A stretch of 64,000 bases of DNA from positions 47,852,812 to 47,916,811 of the forward strand of contig CM051461.1 in the NCBI GenBank assembly GCA_028095005.1. Direction: 5' to 3'. Shown here one piece after another: positions 1 to 10,250 of this stretch (the first letter of the stretch is position 1; each line of letters starts with the position of its first letter). Position numbers and translations under genes: made by a program. The notes beneath the pieces are model-generated. The model searched no databases, had not been told where the DNA came from, and saw only the letters and a list, made by a program, of their open reading frames with translations. This stretch comes from Rhynchospora pubera. Its lineage: Eukaryota; Streptophyta; Magnoliopsida; Poales; Cyperaceae.

Positions 1-948
1 TAATATAATATATTAAAAATAATATCAATATAATAATATTTTTTAAATAGTATCACAAGATCGGAATCCGGAATTCCGATCTTAGCTTTTTAATTTTTTT
101 ATATATTATTTATTTATTTATTTAGTTTATTAATTACTTAATTAATTAGAAAAATAGATAATATATTGTAAAAATATTGAAAAAATATGAAAAAAAATCA
201 CGAATAATTAAATTAAATTTTATATACAATTTAGTATTTTTGGGAAATTTTTTTCTTTTATTAGTTTATTAATTAGTTAATTAAATAGATAATATATTGT
301 AAAAATATTGAAAAAATATGAAAAAAATCAGAAATAATTAAATTAAATTTTATATGTAATTTAGTATTTTGTGGGAAATTTTTTTCTTTTTATTAGTTTA
401 TTAATTAGTTAATTAATTAGAAAAATAGATAATATATTCTAAAAATATTAAACAAAATTTTATATGTAATTTAGTATTTTTTTGGAAAATTAAATTTATT
501 TTCATTTTAATTAATTTATTTAATTAAATATAAATTTAAGAGATAATTTTTTCTGTGCCACCCAAAATTTGTGAAATCTAGTAATTGCCACTCGAAAGTT
601 AAACCTTCTGTTTTTGCCACCCAAAAATATGGTCACCCTTATGATTTTGCCACTTTGAGTAAAATTTTCTGTTGTGTACCTAAAACTGTGTACCCAGATT
701 ATTAATTAATCTTACTTTACTTTGTCAATTTTAAGTTGGTTTACTTTGGTTATAACCCGCGATCTTCCCCTTTTCCTAGGTACTATACGGCATGATGATT
801 CTTTTGGTTTCTTAAAGTTTCATTTTTAATTGGTGTTTTCTGGTTGATTAATTTAAACAATTTTATTAGTTTGGTATGATCTCCCCCTAAATGCCTACCC
901 AGAATAATTAGGAAATTAGAAAGTCATAATATTAAGAAAACAAACCTC

Positions 949-960
949 GCTCTGATACCA
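949..960 (-). other. Pararetrovirus primer-binding site (initiator tRNA-Met)
   Basis: Read on the minus strand, this is TGGTATCAGAGC. It complements the 3' end of plant initiator tRNA-Met and is the minus-strand DNA primer site of Caulimoviridae. It lies downstream of the viral TATA box, as expected for a site carried in the pregenomic RNA leader. Confidence 0.8.
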
Positions 961-1077
961 GAATAGAATAATAGCGATCGGATCGACTTTGAAACTTCTG
1001 ATTACTAATGAATACTGGTTCCAAAGTTTTGAGAGAAAAATGAGAAAATTTTATTGATATCTGGCAAATGATACAAG

Positions 1078-1621
1078 TAGGGCTATCAATGGGTACGGTA
1101 CGGTACGGTAGAAGGTATTTTCATTACCGTACCCGTTAAATATTTTCTTTAACCGTACCCTACCCGTACCCGTTAAAAATAGCTTTACCCGTACCTTACC
1201 CGTACCCGTTAAGAATTAATATAATAATAATAAAATTTGTACACTCTGTATAAATGAATTATATCAATAAGTATATTAATAAAGTGCAACAATGGTGGCG
1301 AATATTTTAGGTTTATGTTTTTTTATTTTTTCGTAGACTAAATGAAAAGAATTATAAATCTTAAATAAAATCTAGCAATATTTGTTTACCAATCATGCAA
1401 TATAAGATGCCATATGTATCATATAATTGTATCTTTTTAATTGTGGTAATTACCCGTTATAAAAACGGTACGAAATAGCTTTTACCCGTACCCGTTCCCC
1501 TTGAATTAACGAAAAAATTTTCTTACCCGTATCCGTTAACTTAACGAAAATAAAACTTTACCCATACCCGTCTTATACGGTACGGTACGAATTGGGTAAA
1601 CGGGTTTCATTGACAGTCCTA
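1078..1621. mobile_element. hAT-type MITE, copy A (in viral leader)
   Basis: A 544-bp element beginning TAGGGCTATCAATGGG and ending in the inverse CATTGACAGTCCTA. A perfect 8-bp target duplication, gatacaag, flanks it (1070-1077 and 1622-1629). The subterminal regions are arrays of ACCCGTACC/GGTACGGGT motifs. The length of the duplication and the termini indicate the hAT superfamily. It has no coding capacity. Copies B (16965-17544) and C (42635-43286) belong to the same family; A and B share the interior, C is more diverged. Confidence 0.9.
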
Positions 1622-1685
1622 GATACAAGAGAAGAAGAAATGATTACTAAGTTGGGTGATGCCCTCTTAGTGAAACATCCTACTG

Positions 1686-1694
1686 CTTATATAG
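1686..1694 (-). promoter_or_regulatory. TATA box of the pararetroviral promoter
   Basis: The minus strand reads CTATATAAG, followed by AGTAGGATG-like leader sequence. It sits between the 3' viral ORF and the primer-binding site, where the pregenomic promoter of badnavirus-like genomes lies. The segment upstream (1700-1960) includes a short inverted repeat around ccactacgatagtgc. The hAT insertion now separates this promoter from the primer site. Confidence 0.6.
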
Positions 1695-1970
1695 AAGGAA
1701 CGCTACCGGTTGGTGAGCTCGATAATTGAATGCGGGTGCGCATATGGGCCCCATCGTCCATTTCAATTATTCGTCTACCACAGTTGGTATGTCCTTAGCA
1801 AGCTAGTGGGCATCTTTAGTACAATAATTGTCCAAAAGAAATAAAAGCAAATCACTCATTTCGTGCCAACCTATGTGACAGTGAATAAAGAAAAAGAAAA
1901 AGATACGCACTATCGTAGTGGCACCGAAAGCAAACATAATAATGTGATTCCCTTATAATGGTGGGACTCA

Positions 1971-2399
1971 CTAATAGTAATGGCCTTGCTGGATCGATCG
2001 CATCTTTTGGTGAATTGCTAACAGCTCATCAATGTTATGATTAATTGGTCCTAGTGCAGTACTAGCCCAGTTGTCCTTGGATGCCTTCTGCTCTAGACGA
2101 ATCTTTTGCAAATAACTCAAGACCATGAGCCTTTTGACTTCATCGATGGTCCTTTGTATTTGCTCCTTATGAATTTCCTCAAGCCTAAGTAGCATGGTTC
2201 CTTCCCACTGAAAAGACCGTGGGTACATTGTTAGTAGGTCACCAGTTATTATTTCATAATCCCAAAAAGAGTCTAACTCTCTTCCTGAGGTTGCCCATCT
2301 TTCGGCTTGCCGAAATGCTTGTCGGCTTCCTGGTCTGAACCCGGTTGTTGGACTTCCTTCATGGATTCTCATGAGGTTCCTCAGATGATCAAGCACCAT
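1971..2399 (-). CDS. Viral ORF downstream of the polyprotein (ORF4-like position), 142 aa
   Basis: An open frame from ATG at 2399 to a stop at 1971. It encodes a charged, largely helical protein with heptad-like stretches in its C-terminal half and no domain I can name. It lies between the RNase H end of the viral polyprotein and the viral TATA box. Most badnaviruses have no ORF here, but Rice tungro bacilliform virus has its ORF4 in this place and expresses it from a spliced RNA. Immediately upstream of the ATG is TTTATTTCTTTTTCAG, a strong splice-acceptor-like tract. It is shorter than the tungrovirus ORF4 product (about 46 kDa). The frame has no stop codon although the polyprotein is broken. 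The assignment is positional, not by homology. Confidence 0.45.
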   Translation of the reverse strand: MVLDHLRNLMRIHEGSPTTGFRPGSRQAFRQAERWATSGRELDSFWDYEIITGDLLTMYPRSFQWEGTMLLRLEEIHKEQIQRTIDEVKRLMVLSYLQKIRLEQKASKDNWASTALGPINHNIDELLAIHQKMRSIQQGHYY

Positions 2400-2554
2400 T
2401 TTTCTGAAAAAGAAATAAAATTCACACAAAATAAAAATTATAAGAAAACTAAAAAATGTCAGTAGCTTTCCGTAGATTACTCCCAGACAGTTCCTAAGAT
2501 ACAGGGTATAGTGGATTTTTTCAGCGGTCCACCATGCCCGCTTATCGCCTTGCT

Positions 2555-3122
2555 CTAGAGGTTTTCAAAGAAAGGTTTTTCATCTAGCATATTATCAATA
2601 TGCCCGATAATTATTGCCAGATGTTTGATTATTTCCTCAGGAGCTCCTTTTGTTTCTTCGAGCACCTTTTCTAAATCGGCCAATTGTTCATCAGCGAAAT
2701 AGTAATTTCCGATTTTCACCATATTTGCTGTTAATCTTGATAACGAATCAGCTGGTACATTCATTTTGCCATCAATGTGCTCGAAATTTACTTGCACTCC
2801 TGTTCCTGTAACAAAGTCAATAAAATTAATCCATCGAACTCTTGAAGGTTTGTTTTGCGCTGACTTGTTATAGAAACTGATTATGGCTTGGCAATCAGTT
2901 TTGAGAGTGATCTCTTTTTGATCCATCGGACTCTTGAAGGTTTGTGGATTTAATCACTGGAAATTTTCCGCTTGCATACGCACAAACTTTCTCTGTGTTT
3001 CGGGGGTCATGCTTCGTTTTCTTCCATTTGCATACTCCGCCCCACCCTTCCAAACATCCGTCTGTTTCAAGGATGATGTAGGATCCTTCCGGAGGTAGCT
3101 CGAGATCTGGGAGCTGCTGCAC
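2555..3122 (-). pseudogene. Viral RNase H region (two frames)
   Basis: The N-terminal part (about 3122-2930) has ETDGCLEGWGGVCKW, holding the first catalytic Asp. The C-terminal part (2926-2555) is in a different frame and has LKTDCQAI and HIDGKMNVPADSLSR. Together these are the RNase H domain that follows the reverse transcriptase. The frame change between the halves is a lesion. The polyprotein ends at 2555. Confidence 0.8.
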
Positions 3123-3174
3123 CGCTTGTTTGACCTTTCTAATGATCTCATAGTCTGAACTTTTGAGCCTTTTG

Positions 3175-4341
3175 TCACCGTGTTCGCTTGTTTTTTAGTA
3201 TAATGGCCCCAAATAATGTTCCCAATTTTTGTATGTATGATCTAGCGTAGTTGAGAATACCAAGCCATGATCTCATACCAGCCTTCTCCTTCAATTTTTC
3301 TTCATCGAAAGAAATGATTTTCTTGATTATGTGCGGCAGAAGTTTGATTTTTCTGTTTCCAATAACTGCACCAAAAAATTCGATTTGCTGTACAGCTATT
3401 TTCATTTTAGTTGGGGAGAGTACAAGCCCCCATTTCTCACAAATTGTCAGCATAACCTCCAAGTGTTTGGCATGCTGTTTTTCATCTTCAGAAAACACCA
3501 GTATATCATCGATGTAGACTGTTATGAAGTTTTCCATTCCCCGGAAGTAGTCGTCTATCTTTCTTTGAAAAATTGCTGGTGCATTTTTCAACCCGAATGA
3601 CATAACTAGCCATTCATACAAGCCATTTGGAATGACAAAAGTCGTCCATTCAACCGATTCAGGATCCATTGTCACCTGATGAAATCCACTTTTTAAGTCG
3701 AATTTCAAGTAAATCTGACTATTGCCGACTTTCTTAAGGATGATATTAATTCCTGGCAGGCTGCATTGGTCTTTGTGGGTATTGTCTTTAAGGGTACGGT
3801 AATTAAATACCATACGTTCCTTACCTTTGATTTCAGCACCAGTATTTGGATCTATTGATGTACCTGAATTTACTATCATTGTCATTGTTCTGTGTCTGCT
3901 CTTACTGGGTCGTATCACTCCAATCTTGAGTAGCGCCTGAACATGTTTGTCAAATTGGTCTTTCATTGCTAGTGTGACATGTTTTAGGGGCTTGTCTTGG
4001 ATTGTGATATCCGGGTTGATAATGTCTAACTTGCACTTAACCCGATTTTTTTCCCAGTGTTGTTGAGGATTTTCTCCAATATACCCTTGTTCTTTTAATC
4101 TCTTCAAAAGAGGTCTGAACCTTTCTTTGAATTTCTGTGATTCTTCACCACAAGAGTATGCAGTGATTCTCTGGATCTCAAAATATTCTAGCTCAGACAG
4201 CTCTAGTTCTTCGATTGCTGCTGAGGCTACCACCTCAGCGTCAACTTTTGTCGCGATTGTTGTAACATTTTTGTAAAATGTCACCATTTGGCTCTCAATC
4301 CTAAGCCCTCCTTGCATGGCTCGGATAAAAATTGCAACCAA
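3175..4341 (-). pseudogene. Viral reverse transcriptase region
   Basis: 388 open codons covering fingers to connection. Visible motifs are KFDLKSGFHQV (motif A, first catalytic Asp), a GLKNAPAIFQR motif B, YIDDILVF (motif C, near 3500-3520) and LSPTKMKIA. This pattern is typical of the badnavirus/tungrovirus branch of Caulimoviridae. The catalytic Asp residues are intact although the polyprotein is broken before and after it. Confidence 0.9.
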
Positions 4342-4699
4342 TCAGCATTTGGATCCCATACCTTTGCTCCATTGGGAATGCGTAGGTGAAAGGGATACGA
4401 AAACGATTTTCCTCGATAGCTATTATTCCGCCTTTGAGTTTTTGGTTGGCTATTTGAGAAGAGTTAACCCCGTTGATTTGAATGGGGTACGCACTTGGTT
4501 CCAAAGCTTCTTTTGGAACTGCATTCTGGTCTACGCAGCAAACTGTTGCGCCAGTATCCAAGATTGCTTGGATTTTGAACTTCTCAACCCCTCGTATTTC
4601 CATTGTCAGCTCAATATTATAGAGTCTGTTTAAGACTCTTTTTCCTTTTCTTGGATCCGGAACTTGGGCACTAATATATTCATTTTTATCTGTCATCAT
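4301..4699 (-). pseudogene. Viral retropepsin (aspartic protease) region
   Basis: The active-site pattern ILDTGATVCCVD falls near 4535-4565, followed by a second conserved stretch ending in MLIGCNF. This is the clan AA protease that processes caulimovirid polyproteins. The frame closes with a stop at 4301, while the reverse transcriptase continues in another frame from about 4340, so a frameshift lies at the protease/RT junction. Confidence 0.8.
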
Positions 4700-5179
4700 C
4701 TTGATTACTACTAAAATTTGTTTCTGGATATAGTTTTCAATTGCCCAACCGTGCTTTTATCTCTGGGATTTGGAGATTCTGGGGTTGTCTTGAACCGGGT
4801 GGGTACATCGTTGGTCCCATAATTGGTTCATGTGGTATTTTGTGAGTGAAGACTCTGCGGTTGAGAGTACCGTCTCCATTTTCTTTTTGAGATTTTTGAA
4901 CTGTGGGTATTTCATCTCTTCTACCATATAAACCGTCTCGAATAGGTCTTCGTTCCATTTTGTTTTAGAATTTAGGGAACTGGTATCTTTTGGGGAACTG
5001 GTATTTTCCCCACCACCTTTCGCTAGAAGACTTAGCAAGTCTTTATCTCGGTTTGTCGGTGCATCCATTTGAGATAGGAATTGCACCGTAGAGAGTGTCA
5101 TGTCTTCGTCTGACTCATCCCATTGACAAGTCATCATGAGGGCTTGTTCCTCAAACCACTCACTTTCTGCATCAATGGT

Positions 5180-6049
5180 TTATAGCCAATTAAACTCTGC
5201 AAATGTCATTTGCACGAGTTCGTCTTCGTTGTCTAGTTGTTCAATAGCAAACCATTGATACGGGTTTATTGGTTCCATCATTTCAACTGTTGGTTCAGTT
5301 TGTTCGGCTTTGAGTATTGCCAAGAACCATTTTCCTAGTAAGGAACCATCATCTTGCTTAGTCTCATCATTTTCGCTGAATTCCTCAGGGTCTGAAAAGA
5401 TTTCTGAGAATTCTGGGTCATCTTCGTATGCCCAATCATCATCTATTGTGAGTAAATTGATTAATTCTTGTTCGAGTTCTTCCTCATCATTTTCTCCATG
5501 AATAGCTTCTTTTTCGGGGGTTGTTGTTGCATACCCCGAAAATCTGACAGACAATGAGCCGTCTGTCCTTGCTCGAATTCGTGCTGCTTGTAGATTCTGG
5601 ATTTGTGAGATAACAGCTGGTCTCACAAGCCATTGTCTTCCTTGGAGTTCTGCAGTTGTCCTTTGCGAGCCAGGGATGGCCCGAACTCCTTGGCTTGCTA
5701 GGTGGTCCGCCACGTTCTGAACATTGTATATGTAATTTGTGTGGCTTGTATTGAATAGTCGTCCAATTAGGGATCTTGAGAGTAAAAGATTACTCTCACC
5801 ACCTTGCCATCCTTCATACCCATGAGTTTGAATCACTAGTTGAATGTGATCTCTAAAGTCACGGATACTTAGAGTCATATCTGGAGCAGTATATGCCAAT
5901 TGCGTTCCAGATGTAAGATTCATTTCCATAGAGCTAATAACAGCTCTATCATCTCGCCATCTAGTGTCCCTGATTAACACTAGTGCATTCACACCTGCAC
6001 TCCGCCTGTGCAGCGTGTATAACCGAAACATAATTAGTCCGATATGCAA
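5180..6049 (-). pseudogene. Movement protein region of the viral polyprotein
   Basis: 289 codons open between two in-frame stops. The first 180 or so residues have the badnavirus movement-protein (30K superfamily) pattern, including RDTRWRDDRAVISSMEMNL and a GYEGWQGGESNLL segment. The C-terminal third is strongly acidic (runs of E and D) and leads towards the place where the coat protein would normally follow. It is in the same frame as the polyprotein start at 6448 and the acidic segment at 5137-4757. Confidence 0.75.
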
Positions 6050-6444
6050 ATGTTGGAGCCCTTCTTATAAAAGCCTGTTAAAGCTTTCTTTAAAAATGAA
6101 TGGTAACTCTACTTGCTGGCCATCTGTGACCAATGTTCTTTCATCCGAGTAATGTTGGTATAACCGGTGTCTGCTTTCTGACCATCCGGCTTGGTACAGA
6201 GTTTCTGCTGGGACTTGCTGTGCTCGTCTGTATTGAGAGATGTTGAGCTCAGCGTCAGGATTCATTTGTGACTCAAGGCTTCGCTGGTACCGTCGAGATT
6301 GACCAGGGAGCCTCCTTTGAGCCTCAAATCTGAGTCTAGACCCAAGGCGATAGCCACGGATCTGATCTTCTACAGTGGGAGTTTGGTTTGTGTCCCTTTC
6401 TGATACTGACGGTCTTGCTGCCTCTGTTGTTGTTTGTGTTCTGC

Positions 6445-6846
6445 TCATGCTGCCTTCTTTTTCTCGGCTTCAAATATTTCTTTTGGATTTTTGAACACAA
6501 AAAGTTTGCCTTTTGATTTCGGTATTGCTGGCTTGCTGGGCTCTCCTAAGCTCGGCTTCTGAAGTTGTTGCTGGATCTGATCTAGGGAGTCAGTTAGATT
6601 GTCAGGTTGAGTGACTTCCTTTCCTTTCGAGGTTTCTATTTTCTTAACTACTGCTTTCAGATCTTCAACTTCTTCAGTCAATTTAAGCAATAATTGGATA
6701 ATTGTGTTATTTTGCTTAAATTGTACGTCTATTGCTCGACCAGTGATGTCTTTTGGCTTGACACCGACTGCCGGTAGGTGGATTGTTTCTGTTGCCTTGA
6801 GCGCTTCTTTGTAAATTGTAATGTTTGCACTGAGGCGCCAGTCACT
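6445..6846 (-). pseudogene. Badnavirus-like ORF2 (virion-associated protein), 5' truncated
   Basis: The open frame runs from about 6846 to the stop at 6445. It contains the ORF2-type block with LPAVGVKPKDI, then a leucine-rich coiled-coil stretch (residues roughly 45-75 of the readable part) and a lysine-rich C-terminus (KSKGKLFVFKNPKEIF), as in caulimovirid virion-associated proteins. No ATG is present before a stop near 6880, so the 5' end is missing or mutated. The overlap with ORF3 (ATGA) is preserved. A complete viral ORF1 is not found anywhere in the element. Confidence 0.65.
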
Positions 6847-7355
6847 TATAAAGAAAATAAATTTTTTTAAGGATTTTTAGAATTTCTACTGGTTTATTCT
6901 TAAATGACTTTTATTTCAAAAATATTCTAGGTCGGCCTTTTCAGATTTGATTATACCATCTGGTTCTTCTTGGAGACAATTCTTGGGGTTCATGTAGCAC
7001 TTTTATATGGTCATAGTGGCATTTATAGAAGAATTAACTTTTGAGTGGCATTTTCACAATTTCCTTCTTTTCGAGTGGCATAAAAACAATTTCCCCTAAA
7101 TTTAATTAATTTATTTAATTAAAAAATAAATAATTAAGTATAAATTTTTAATTTATTTACATTAAAATTATAAATTTTTAAGCAACCATATCGAGTCTCA
7201 TGATCAAGGAAGCACTTTCTGAATTGCGTTAGAAAGGAATCACACGAGGTTGATGTTTTACCGAGGCGGAGAAGAAAGACTAAATTCACTTGATTTACCG
7301 CATTTCTCTTTTTAATGATTAATTTATGATTTAAAAAATTTTTTAGTAGTTTAGA

Positions 7356-7655
7356 GTGCTTTTTAGGTTTGCAAACTTTCAAAGTGGATTTTGGAGGTCT
7401 AGAGAGTGTTTTTTGGCTAAGAAAATGGTCGTTACGGGATTTCACCCTAATAAAACGTGTAGATCTCGTCGCCAGCTTTTCGGAATGTGCTCGTTTGCCC
7501 CAAACGGACTTTCCTATCAAAATTTATGTTTGTTTAAAGTTTTAATGTTCAAGTTATGCCTTTGTATCCCTGCAAATGCAGAAAGGATTAATAAAACTTT
7601 GAACATTCTTAAAGGATTATGCCTTTGTATCCCTGCAAATTTTGAAAATTTATAA
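7356..7655 (+). CDS. 99-codon ORF in the inner domain of foldback copy 1 (doubtful)
   Basis: A 99-residue reading frame in the central, non-repeat part of the foldback element. The other copy (15883-16182, minus strand) has the same 99-codon frame with no stop or indel and clearly similar residues. I do not recognise the product, and part of it is internally repetitive (CLCIPAN occurs twice). It may simply be young non-coding DNA. Confidence 0.2.
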   Translation: MLFRFANFQSGFWRSRECFLAKKMVVTGFHPNKTCRSRRQLFGMCSFAPNGLSYQNLCLFKVLMFKLCLCIPANAERINKTLNILKGLCLCIPANFENL

Positions 7656-8283
7656 TCCTTTCTAAATGGTACAATTCATTTAATTAAATAAGTTATAAAA
7701 ATTTATATTTTAATTAAATAAATTAATTAAAATGAAAATAAATTTAATTTCCAAAAAAAATACTAAATTACATATAAAATTTATTTTAATTATTCCTGAT
7801 TTTTTTCATATTTTTTCAATATTTTTACAATATATTATCTATTTTTCTAATTATTTAACTAATTAATAAATTAAATAAATAAATAATATATATAAAAATT
7901 AAAAAGCTAAGGTCGGAATCCGGGATTCCGATCATGCCGTCGGAATCTGGGATTCCGATCTTGTGATACTATTTAAAAAATATTATTATATTGATATTAT
8001 TTTTAATATATTCTATTAATTTAATATTATTTTTAAAATTTTCCGGAGAAAACACTCACAAGTCACAATTCAAAATGGCACATATTATTGGCCCACTAGA
8101 ATCCTGGGCTTCAAGATCAGATCTTACTATAGCGACCCGTTTTCTGGTCCCACATTCTGACATCCATTCCCTCTCTTTCTCGGTTTCTCCTCACTTGACT
8201 AGTGTTCAAACCCAAAGGCGCCAAATACAAATAGCCTCTCTCTGTCTCTCTCTCTCTCTCGCTCAAAGAAACCAAGATCAGCC

Positions 8284-10096
8284 ATGAAAGAATCGGATCA
8301 AGCACTAGGGAGATGCGTGCTTCTCCACTTCATCCTCTTCCTTTGCGTCTTCTTCCCAATCGGATCCTCTTTCTCCTTAGGAGGTGAACTCCATTTCTAA
8401 TTCGTTTCGCTCATTATTTTCTATATTTATGCTTCATATCTTTCTTGGTGATGCTTTTTTTTTTATCTTTGGGCAAGATTGAATTGGTCTTTTTTGTTCA
8501 AGTCCGGTACCTCTTTGTGAAAATGCTGCTGATATTTTCTGGAACCTTTTGTAGAATTTCGTTTTCCTTTTTTTTCTCTGTAAATAATTGTGGGTATGTC
8601 TTTACATGATTGACACTAAAGAAGGAACTACAAGTACATGTGAAATCTCTATTTACTACATTCCTATTTCCAATTGAATCTCTGATTTGTACATTTGTCT
8701 TTCCAAATGAAAGATATATTATTCATTTATTCTGTTTAATGTGCAGTTCCTAGTTAGTGTAATCAAAATTTTCCTCCATAATTTTCATGGTTATTCCACA
8801 TAAAACATGTACAAACCTTTGACATGGATCATTTTCAAATCCAGTCATTGACCAAGTCAAACACAACTCTATCCCTTTGAAGATCAAAAAAAGCATTGAG
8901 ACCGTCAGTCTCCATTCATACACGAGATAGGCTAAAATCAGTCGCGACTGACGGTTGAGACCATCAGCTACGATCAAATCTCAATTTTCAAGATTCTAAC
9001 AGTCGATCCGAACCGTTCAATGTGTTCTCCGTATTGAAATCTTGTTGGAGACAAAATTTTATATTTTTCTGAATTTTTTTAGTATTTGTTTGGTATTTTA
9101 CAAAATTCTTAAACTAAACAATTTTGGACCCTTCAATAACTATGATTTTTAAAAATCTCAAAATAATAGTAAATAAAATCATAAAAATGTAAAATTTGGT
9201 CTCCAATGAGATGTCGATGTGGAGAATACATTGAACGGTTCAGATTAGCCATTAGAACCTCAAAAATTGAGATATTATCGCAGCTGACGGATCCATCCAT
9301 CAGTCGTAGCTGATTTTAGCCTATCTCTTCATACACAACAAAAATATCTTCAATTTCAGTGGAAAATGAGGGCTCAAATCTCAATGATACCAGACCTTGC
9401 ACCTCATCTCCTCCCAGCCATTGAACATGTTTACAATTCTCTTAAAAAGTTCAAAATTCATAAAAGAATTAAATTCTCAACAACCCATTCGGTAGCTGCC
9501 CTAGCTATTCGATCCCCTTCTTCACATGGCATTTTTCAAGATTCAATAGCAGGTCCGATTATGAAGCCTGTTTTGAGATTTCTAACAAAACCCAATCTCC
9601 TTTCATGGTGAACCTCTCCCCATACCTGACCTACAAAGAAACCAATGAAGTTCCTGGACTTTGCATTATTAACAGAAAAACCAAACCTTTTACTGCACTG
9701 ACCCAAACACTAGTATTGTCTACACAAACCTGTATCTCAGTGGATGCATTAAACAGCACTGCTGCTCCTCTGGGATTCAACAACCTTACCTTGTTGGTGA
9801 CCGAAACGGGTTGGCCAACAAATGGGCATGAAAAAGACTATCCGGCTAGTTTGCAAAATGCAAATTATTTAATCAAAGGTTGATCAAGCATGTGATGCAG
9901 GTCCCAGTAGTTGGTACCTCATACGACCTGTTTGCACTTTTTGATGAAGACCTTAAGGGGGGGAAACAGACTGAGAATCACTGGGTTTTGTTCTATGCTA
10001 ATGGAAGCAAGAAGTATGAGCTTGGACTTGAGAAGCATGGTGTTCTTCGTAGAACAAGATTAACAAATGGTGAAAACAAATTTTCTCTCCTGTAGA
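8284..10096 (+). pseudogene. GH17 beta-1,3-glucanase pseudogene, copy 1
   Basis: Collinear with the intact gene at 60252-61789: promoter with a TTATTGGCCCACTAG block, CT-rich leader, ATG at 8284 and exon 1 (8284-8383). The start of exon 2 is deleted by about 100 bp including the splice acceptor. A 404-bp MITE interrupts the next part (8924-9327). The remainder (9366-10096) is shifted between frames and lacks the GTPMRPGVPVMVY segment. TETGWP, which holds the catalytic nucleophile, is still readable near 9800. The lesions are multiple and unrelated, so it is dead. Confidence 0.9.
8924..9327. mobile_element. Mutator-type MITE in GH17 pseudogene 1
   Basis: A 404-bp insertion with TIRs GAGATAGGCTAAAATCAG / CTGATTTTAGCCTATCTC and a perfect 9-bp duplication ttcatacac (8915-8923 and 9328-9336). 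The intact gene has ttcatgcac uninterrupted at the corresponding codons. It has no coding capacity. A related element lies at 47277-47611. Confidence 0.9.
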
Positions 10097-10250
10097 CAGC
10101 CACATCCATTTCACTTTCAGGTATCTTTGTTTTTTCACTATTGAGTTAATTTATAGTCCCCCAGTCAACCGAAATTATTTAATATAAAAATTTAGACACC
10201 AAAAATTTTAATACAAAGAATTATTTTTTTTTTAATAAGAAGAAAGTTCC

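Larger units (their letters stand above)
2555..6448 (-). pseudogene. Endogenous badnavirus-like ORF3 polyprotein (broken)
   Basis: The start codon at 6448 overlaps the ORF2 stop as ATGA, the arrangement usual in badnaviruses. In order, it contains an N-terminal region, movement protein, acidic linker, aspartic protease, reverse transcriptase and RNase H. It is broken by in-frame stops at 6065-6067 and 5180-5182, a probable frame change near 4800-4760, a shift near 4320-4340 between protease and RT, and shifts around 3170 and 2920 within RNase H. The span of about 1300 codons is short for this polyprotein (about 1700-1900), and no coat-protein CCHC zinc knuckle is visible between movement protein and protease, so a large internal deletion is likely. 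It cannot encode a complete virus. Confidence 0.85.
540..7096. mobile_element. Mutator-type TIR element carrying a viral genome, inserted in foldback copy 1
   Basis: The segment is flanked by a perfect 9-bp duplication, taaatttaa (531-539 and 7097-7105). Foldback copy 2 has the same site uninterrupted with a single taaatttaa, so both edges are fixed to the base. The first and last roughly 110 bp are imperfect inverted repeats, each with several TGCCAC(T/C)C subterminal motifs. Both features fit a Mutator-like element. No transposase gene is visible. Almost all of the interior (about 860-6880) is a badnavirus-like genome on the minus strand. Either the element captured viral DNA or the virus integrated into it; the sequence alone does not decide this. 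Confidence 0.7.
1..8046. mobile_element. Foldback Mutator-like element, copy 1 (interrupted, left end outside window)
   Basis: Bases 1-539 and about 7690-8046 are inverted copies of each other (AT-rich arms carrying repeated GGAATCCGGAATTCCGATC-type motifs). The arms flank an inner domain (7106-7690) that also occurs in the complete copy at 15507-16912. The right end TTTTCCGG lies at 8046, matching the end of copy 2. The left terminus and its target duplication are before the window. Without the 6.56-kb insertion at 540-7096 the element would be about 1.5 kb, the same size as copy 2. No transposase is encoded, so it is non-autonomous. The class (Mutator-like) is inferred from the 9-bp duplication around copy 2. 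Confidence 0.75.

Noticed and set aside
2555..6846. Possibility of a functional integrated virus
   Set aside because: In-frame stops, several frameshifts, a missing coat region, no complete ORF1 and a transposon in the leader rule it out.
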